Part shown: positions 4,482 to 7,004 of the stretch, piece after piece | Layout: every line of letters starts with the position of its first letter | Position numbering within the stretch: the first letter of the stretch is position 1 | From: BMS3Bbin11 sp034659075 | GTDB lineage: Bacteria > Pseudomonadota > Gammaproteobacteria > BMS3Bbin11 | Direction: 5' to 3' | Assembly (NCBI GenBank): GCA_034659075.1 | Contig: JAYEGM010000255.1 | Location: forward strand, 1-7,004 | DNA length: 7,004 bases | Position numbers and translations under genes: made by a program | The notes under the pieces: model-generated | The model's input: only the letters and a program-made list of their open reading frames with translations | Database searches by the model: none | What the model was told of the DNA's origin: nothing

Positions 4482-7004
4482 ATTTTCGCACAAATGTCCT
4501 GATTGGCCTGGATTTTATCCTTGATCTTTTCAGCGATTAATGTGATTCCGCCGGTCGCAATGTGGGCGGAGTATTTAGCGTATTTGACCGCGACATCCTT
4601 TGGATCAAGCTGTATTTTAGGGTTCTTAAGTGTACCGCCAACGTGAACCAGTCCAGAGAGTGAACCCGTTATGCTGATGGGAATACCTTTGCGGGGCTTG
4701 GGAACGATTCCCGCGTCAAGTTTTTCTGTTTTCAGGTTAACTGTGCCCCCGCCCCGCCATGTGACTTCGGTAAGCTGAGCCGCCAGGTTCTTTTCAAAGT
4801 CAGCAATACCATCTTTTATGTCTACACGCAGGATGCCGCACTCCAGTATTGTATAGTTTTTTTCCGGCGAGAATGAAAGAAGACCTGAGCCCATTTTTTT
4901 CACTAAAGCTCCTTCAATTTTTCCATCACGTAGTACTAGCAGTATTTGTCCATTCAGACTCCCCATCAGTTCAGCAACAGATTTACCCTTACCTGTGAGG
5001 TCAACATCGAAATCAAGCTTCCCTCCGAGATTAGGTGTCGGCATCTGAAGTAAACTCAGATCCACCTTCAATTCCGGAGTCTCGCTGTTCCCATCCATGT
5101 GAATAAAACCTTTGATATTCCCCGCACCACCAGCGCCTTTTATCGGGTCTACGCTGAAAACGCCATTTTTAAGGGTCACCATGAGTTCTACATCTTTCAT
5201 GTCAGCTTTGCCGAACTTGATTTTATCTGCATTGACGTCCAGGTCAATTTCATAATCGTGCAGCCTTTTGCCAAGGTTGGGCTCGCTGGGAAACAGGCGA
5301 TCCGTGTTGACTTCGGGTTCGATACTGGCAGTTTCTGTCTTCGGAGCTTCTGTTTTTTCTACTGTCTCTGGCTCTGACTCAGTTGCTGCAACAGGCGGAG
5401 TCTCGCCTTCAACTGGTACTTCCTCCTCTTTGGGCAGCAGGAAGTTCAGATCCAGGTAAGCGATATCAAGTTTGCCATTTATGACTGTGGGAGATTTGTC
5501 ATTTTCTGGAAGCTGGAGGGCCAGGTTACCTGAAGCTGATTCATCTTTGATCAGTAGTTTCAGATCATTTACAGCAAAGTTCTTTTTCTGAATTTGAAGC
5601 TTTAGATTTGTACTGATGTCTACAGGCCCTTTCTCGGGCAATTCTTTCTGAGCGAGCTTATTAAAATTACTCATGCTCTTTGCCTTTACTGATATGCCCA
5701 GTTCTAATTGCTCCGGTAGTGCGAGGCTCTCGAGTACACTGTTAATATCAATATTGACCCCACCAGTTTCTGCATGCACAGTGAGGTTAGGATGTTTTGA
5801 GGCATCTTCTGTCAACGTGGCCAATACTTTGAGAGGATCGGTTTGCGGCAATTCGCTACCCGCGTATTTGGATAGTGCAGAGATGCTGTCGCTATCGAGC
5901 GATAGCTTGACATCGACACCTGTCGGCACCAGCACATTTTCAACCGCACCGTTTAGTCCAACTTTCACACCTTTGTCCAGTACTTCGCCCTGAATATCGA
6001 CCAGCGACAGCTGCTCAAGACTGCCCTGAATACCGCTGCTCAAACTGATGCTCTGCGGCAGCATCTCCACCGGCAGCTCTGTACCCAGCTGCTTGAATAG
6101 TGCCGTCAGTTCAGTGATGTTTTGTTCGCTGAAGGATCGGATATCTGCCTTCACCAAAGCATCAATACCACTGACTGTAAGCAGGTCTTCGACCTTACCC
6201 GTAACACCAAAATTTAAATTTTCAGAATCGAGTTTAATGTCCAGGTTATTTAGTTGCAGGGCCTTGTCATTGGAGGCCAGGTCTCCAGATATTTGCATCG
6301 TTCCCAGCGATGGAAGATCCAGTTTTGCATATTTTGACAGTCTGGAAAGTGAGTCGATAGTGCCTGTCAGCTTACCTGTGATCTTTTTCGCATGCAACAG
6401 ATCACCAATGGAGGCTGTAGCTTTGATATCCATACCTTCATCTTTTGCAACAATGACAAGCTCGCTAAGTGCAAGTTCTTTGAGACCGCCACCGACCTGT
6501 GCACTGACTTCAACTACCGGAGGCAATGGGACGGGCAGTTCGATTTTGAGTTGCTGTAAAAGTGTACTCAGTGATGCCGTATTTGCATCCGTGTTAATAC
6601 TGATGCCTTCCATGCTTGTGAGGTCGGCGATCGATCCTTTTACCCTGAGCTCCGCCGAGGGGTCATCCAGATTGATCTCGAATGGATCCAGAGCAAGCGT
6701 GTTGCCATCACCGACTAGTTTGCCAGTGATGACAATATCTTCGAACTCATCTAATTCAAAACCGACAGCTTCTGCCAGGCTAACGGTGCCGGGAATTGTC
6801 AGGTCAAAACCTACCTGCATTGTCTGTTTAGGAAATAAGGGTCCCCACTCACCAGCAATGTTGAGTATATTGCCATCAATATCAGCTTTTAAAGCAACCG
6901 GTTCACTAGATTTATTCAGAAATTTGTCCACGTTTCCCAGGCTGCCGGAAATTTCTACGGGGTGACCGTTGGCATTAGCTGTCAGCGAGATCGTGGTCTC
7001 TTTT
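4482..7004 (-). CDS. AsmA-family envelope protein, partial at both ends
   Basis: About 840 codons are visible. The frame is open to the right edge with no upstream stop, so the N-terminus is missing; a GTG at 6931 is internal. The C-terminus runs into the gap. AsmA-family proteins are inner-membrane-anchored, largely periplasmic and linked to phospholipid transport or outer-membrane homeostasis. Counting from 7003, residues 1-520 are beta-type repeats marked by LKIELP, AKLDLP, LGTELP, AGSELP and AQKELP, 70-80 residues apart. A Glu/Pro/Thr-rich linker (about 524-566) follows, then the AsmA C-terminal region with TDRLF (567-571), GGKLDFDVDLTGKG, LRDGKIEG, a cysteine at 722 in LECGILRVDIKDGIADF, and KNPKIQLDP. 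A second cysteine at 838 in QDICAK resembles the family's extreme C-terminus, so few residues are probably lost there. Even incomplete it exceeds E. coli AsmA (about 617 residues). It is convergent with cls. Confidence 0.88.

Noticed and set aside
4349..4540. Plus-strand open frame across the N gap
   Set aside because: It exists only because N cannot encode a stop. Its right part is antisense to the AsmA-family gene.
4322..6931. Reading the AsmA-like frame as 869 residues with a GTG start at 6931 and an end at 4322
   Set aside because: The frame stays open to the window edge, the GTG lies within a typical AsmA stretch, and the 3' end crosses 100 N of unknown true length into the cls gene.
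6048..6965. 305-codon plus-strand open frame inside the AsmA-family gene
   Set aside because: It is Ser/Leu/Pro-rich, has no recognisable domain and is antisense to a frame with clear AsmA features over its whole length. It is a shadow frame, like the ones at 5673-5993, 5099-5377 and 5268-5459.

Overview
The window reads as accessory-poor chromosomal DNA from a gammaproteobacterium-like Gram-negative. The evidence is an AsmA-family envelope protein, a ClsA-type cardiolipin synthase, a GlsB/YeaQ/YmgE-type small membrane protein, and short intergenic palindromes with conserved ends. The class-level call is an inference from gene families. A run of exactly 100 N at 4382-4481 suggests a scaffolded draft or metagenome assembly.

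Layout, left to right. A REP-like palindrome lies at 2-32. It is followed by a 621-residue membrane-anchored glycerophosphodiester phosphodiesterase (+, 120-1985). The gap to the convergent gene is filled by ten perfect or near-perfect heptamers bracketed by an exact 9-bp inverted repeat, then by three degenerate heptamers in the opposite orientation. Next come a GlsB/YeaQ/YmgE-family protein (-, 2109-2360) and, divergently, a 61-residue two-helix membrane protein of unknown role (+, 2552-2737). A head-to-head pair of the same REP-like element (2814-2896) precedes a complete cardiolipin synthase (+, 2934-4352). A further copy of the element begins 4 nt after its stop codon and runs into the N gap. 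Beyond the gap, the rest of the window is one AsmA-family gene on the minus strand (4482-7004), incomplete at both ends.

The three large genes all concern phospholipids. Cardiolipin synthase makes cardiolipin, the phosphodiesterase hydrolyses glycerophosphodiesters left by lipid deacylation, and AsmA-family proteins are linked to phospholipid movement toward the outer membrane. They are not one operon: strands alternate and repeats sit between them, and the gap leaves the real distance from cls to the AsmA gene unknown. The two small genes encode membrane proteins.

I see no defence system, CRISPR array, transposase, tRNA or rRNA. The least ordinary content is in the intergenic repeats and in the roughly 75-residue internal repeats of the AsmA-like protein. 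I do not see convincing evidence for an undescribed multi-gene system.
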